NCBI GenBank assembly: GCA_013813715.1
Contig: JACCRF010000077.1
Coordinates: 1 to 64,000, forward strand
DNA from: Gemmatimonadaceae bacterium
GTDB lineage: Bacteria; Gemmatimonadota; Gemmatimonadetes; Gemmatimonadales; Gemmatimonadaceae
DNA length: 64,000 bases
Direction of reading: 5' to 3'
In this document: piece after piece, positions 63,251 through 64,000 of the stretch
How the letters are laid out: every line of letters starts with the position of its first letter
Numbering within the stretch: position 1 is the first letter of the stretch
Program-made: the position numbers and the translations under genes
Notes under the pieces: model-generated
Databases searched by the model: none
Told to the model about the DNA's origin: nothing
Seen by the model: the letters and a program-made list of their open reading frames with translations, nothing else

Positions 63251-64000
63251 TTAGATCTTCAGGAAGATCCTGCGCCGGTACATCACCGCCAGGATCGCGA
63301 ACCAGAACAGCACCGTCGTCAGCGCAAACGCGAGCGAGGCGTTACGGGGCTCGAGCCAGGAAGCGAAGACTTCCTTGTAGAAAACGGTCTGCACTGCGGT
63401 CGGCGCTCCCTCGTACTCGACCTTCCATAGTGTGTAGATGATTCTCGCGAGCACACCCGATCCCACGAATGCGACGATCGGATTCACGCCGTAGATCACG
63501 AACGGCTTTGTCCACCAGCGGATGTCGTGCTCCTCGATGATCCACATGATGGTCGCCAGTGATGCGCACGCCATTCCCGCTGTGAAGAGAACGTAAGAGC
63601 TGGTCCAGATGTTCTTGTTGATCGGGAACGACCAATGCCACATGAGGCCGGCGACAATCGCCAGACATCCAACGGCGAGCAGTCCCGCGATCCGCTCGAC
63701 GAGCGGCCGGCCCCGTTCGGCGATCCATCGGCCGGCGATCACACCGAGGATCGCCGTGCCGATCGCCGGGATGGTAGACAGGATGCCTTCGGGGTCGTAG
63801 GTAACGCTGCCGGTCCAGATGTGCTTCGTGCCGAGTATGGCGCGGTCGATGTGAGCGGCCAGCGTCTGGCTCTTGTCATCGAGCAGCAGAGCTCCGATGT
63901 CCTTGCCGGGAATCGGAATGAGCGTCATTGCGAACCAGTATCCATATAGTAGTGCCGCGAGGATGATCACTTGCTGCTTGAGCGTCGTCCGCAGGGTTAG
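63251..64000 (-). CDS. NagX/DUF5009-type acyltransferase-like membrane protein, N-terminus beyond window
   Basis: The frame stays open to the window edge ([11 protein letters not shown] before the first visible in-frame GTG at 63970), so only the C-terminal about 250 residues are seen. Several hydrophobic segments and the conserved block [20 protein letters not shown], then [20 protein letters not shown], match the heparan-alpha-glucosaminide N-acetyltransferase-like/NagX family. Confidence 0.85.
   Translation of the reverse strand, partial: LTLRTTLKQQVIILAALLYGYWFAMTLIPIPGKDIGALLLDDKSQTLAAHIDRAILGTKHIWTGSVTYDPEGILSTIPAIGTAILGVIAGRWIAERGRPLVERIAGLLAVGCLAIVAGLMWHWSFPINKNIWTSSYVLFTAGMACASLATIMWIIEEHDIRWWTKPFVIYGVNPIVAFVGSGVLARIIYTLWKVEYEGAPTAVQTVFYKEVFASWLEPRNASLAFALTTVLFWFAILAVMYRRRIFLKI

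Overview
The window is high-GC chromosomal DNA from a diderm (LPS-type outer membrane) bacterium. It carries a heptosyltransferase, SurA-type chaperones, outer-membrane beta-barrels, many lipobox proteins and several large Ser/Thr kinases with TPR or propeller C-termini, next to ordinary housekeeping genes (lepA, typA, mfd, pdxA, nfo, ftsEX). That mix most resembles Gemmatimonadota. This placement is inferred from gene content and style only; there is no rRNA gene in the window.

Left part (1-13.9 kb). A long minus-strand run starts at a PfkB-type kinase (11144) and continues through a histidine-kinase-like ATPase with an N-terminal STAS-like region, a STAS-like/winged-helix protein, a small unknown protein, a cystathionine gamma-synthase/lyase family enzyme, ftsE, ftsX, an EnvC-like degenerate LytM factor, endonuclease IV and a metal-uptake set (small His/Cys protein, outer-membrane barrel, metal-binding lipoprotein-like SBP, ABC ATPase). 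Most junctions from 11144 to 3505 are start/stop overlaps of the TGATG or ATGA type, so translational coupling is likely. A GTG-started trypsin-like protease points the other way, and a PFK with PPi-type active-site residues follows.

Middle part (13.9-36.7 kb). This holds a broken kinase/TolB propeller pseudogene, an exported alpha/beta hydrolase, an HXXEE membrane protein, a FixH-like/cytochrome c protein, a ROK kinase, a heptosyltransferase, lepA, a lipoprotein and a DUF4384-type protein. It then continues with mfd, two parvulin-type chaperones, pdxA, a CorC/HlyC protein, a CDF metal exporter, typA, an extraordinarily Asp-rich protein and a small outer-membrane barrel.

Accessory stretch (36.7-42.4 kb). 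It begins at tRNA-Ile(GAT). Two decayed copies of the tRNA 3' half lie 0.6 and 1.1 kb downstream, a pattern expected of old site-specific integration at the tRNA. A GT39-like membrane protein, a CHAT/transglutaminase-like fusion protein and a frameshifted membrane gene follow. The CHAT-transglutaminase fusion is the best candidate for an undescribed system.

Right part (42.4-64 kb). It holds a glycine-zipper lipoprotein, a glycosyltransferase, two tandem Ser/Thr kinases with TPR-like C-termini, a DUF4242 protein, a DUF2339 membrane protein overlapping a methyltransferase, an M28 peptidase, a DASS transporter joined to an MFS transporter, small lipoproteins, a UPF0182 protein and the C-terminal part of an acyltransferase-like membrane protein cut by the window edge. 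Three intergenic spaces between 54.2 and 59.3 kb carry nested inverted repeats.
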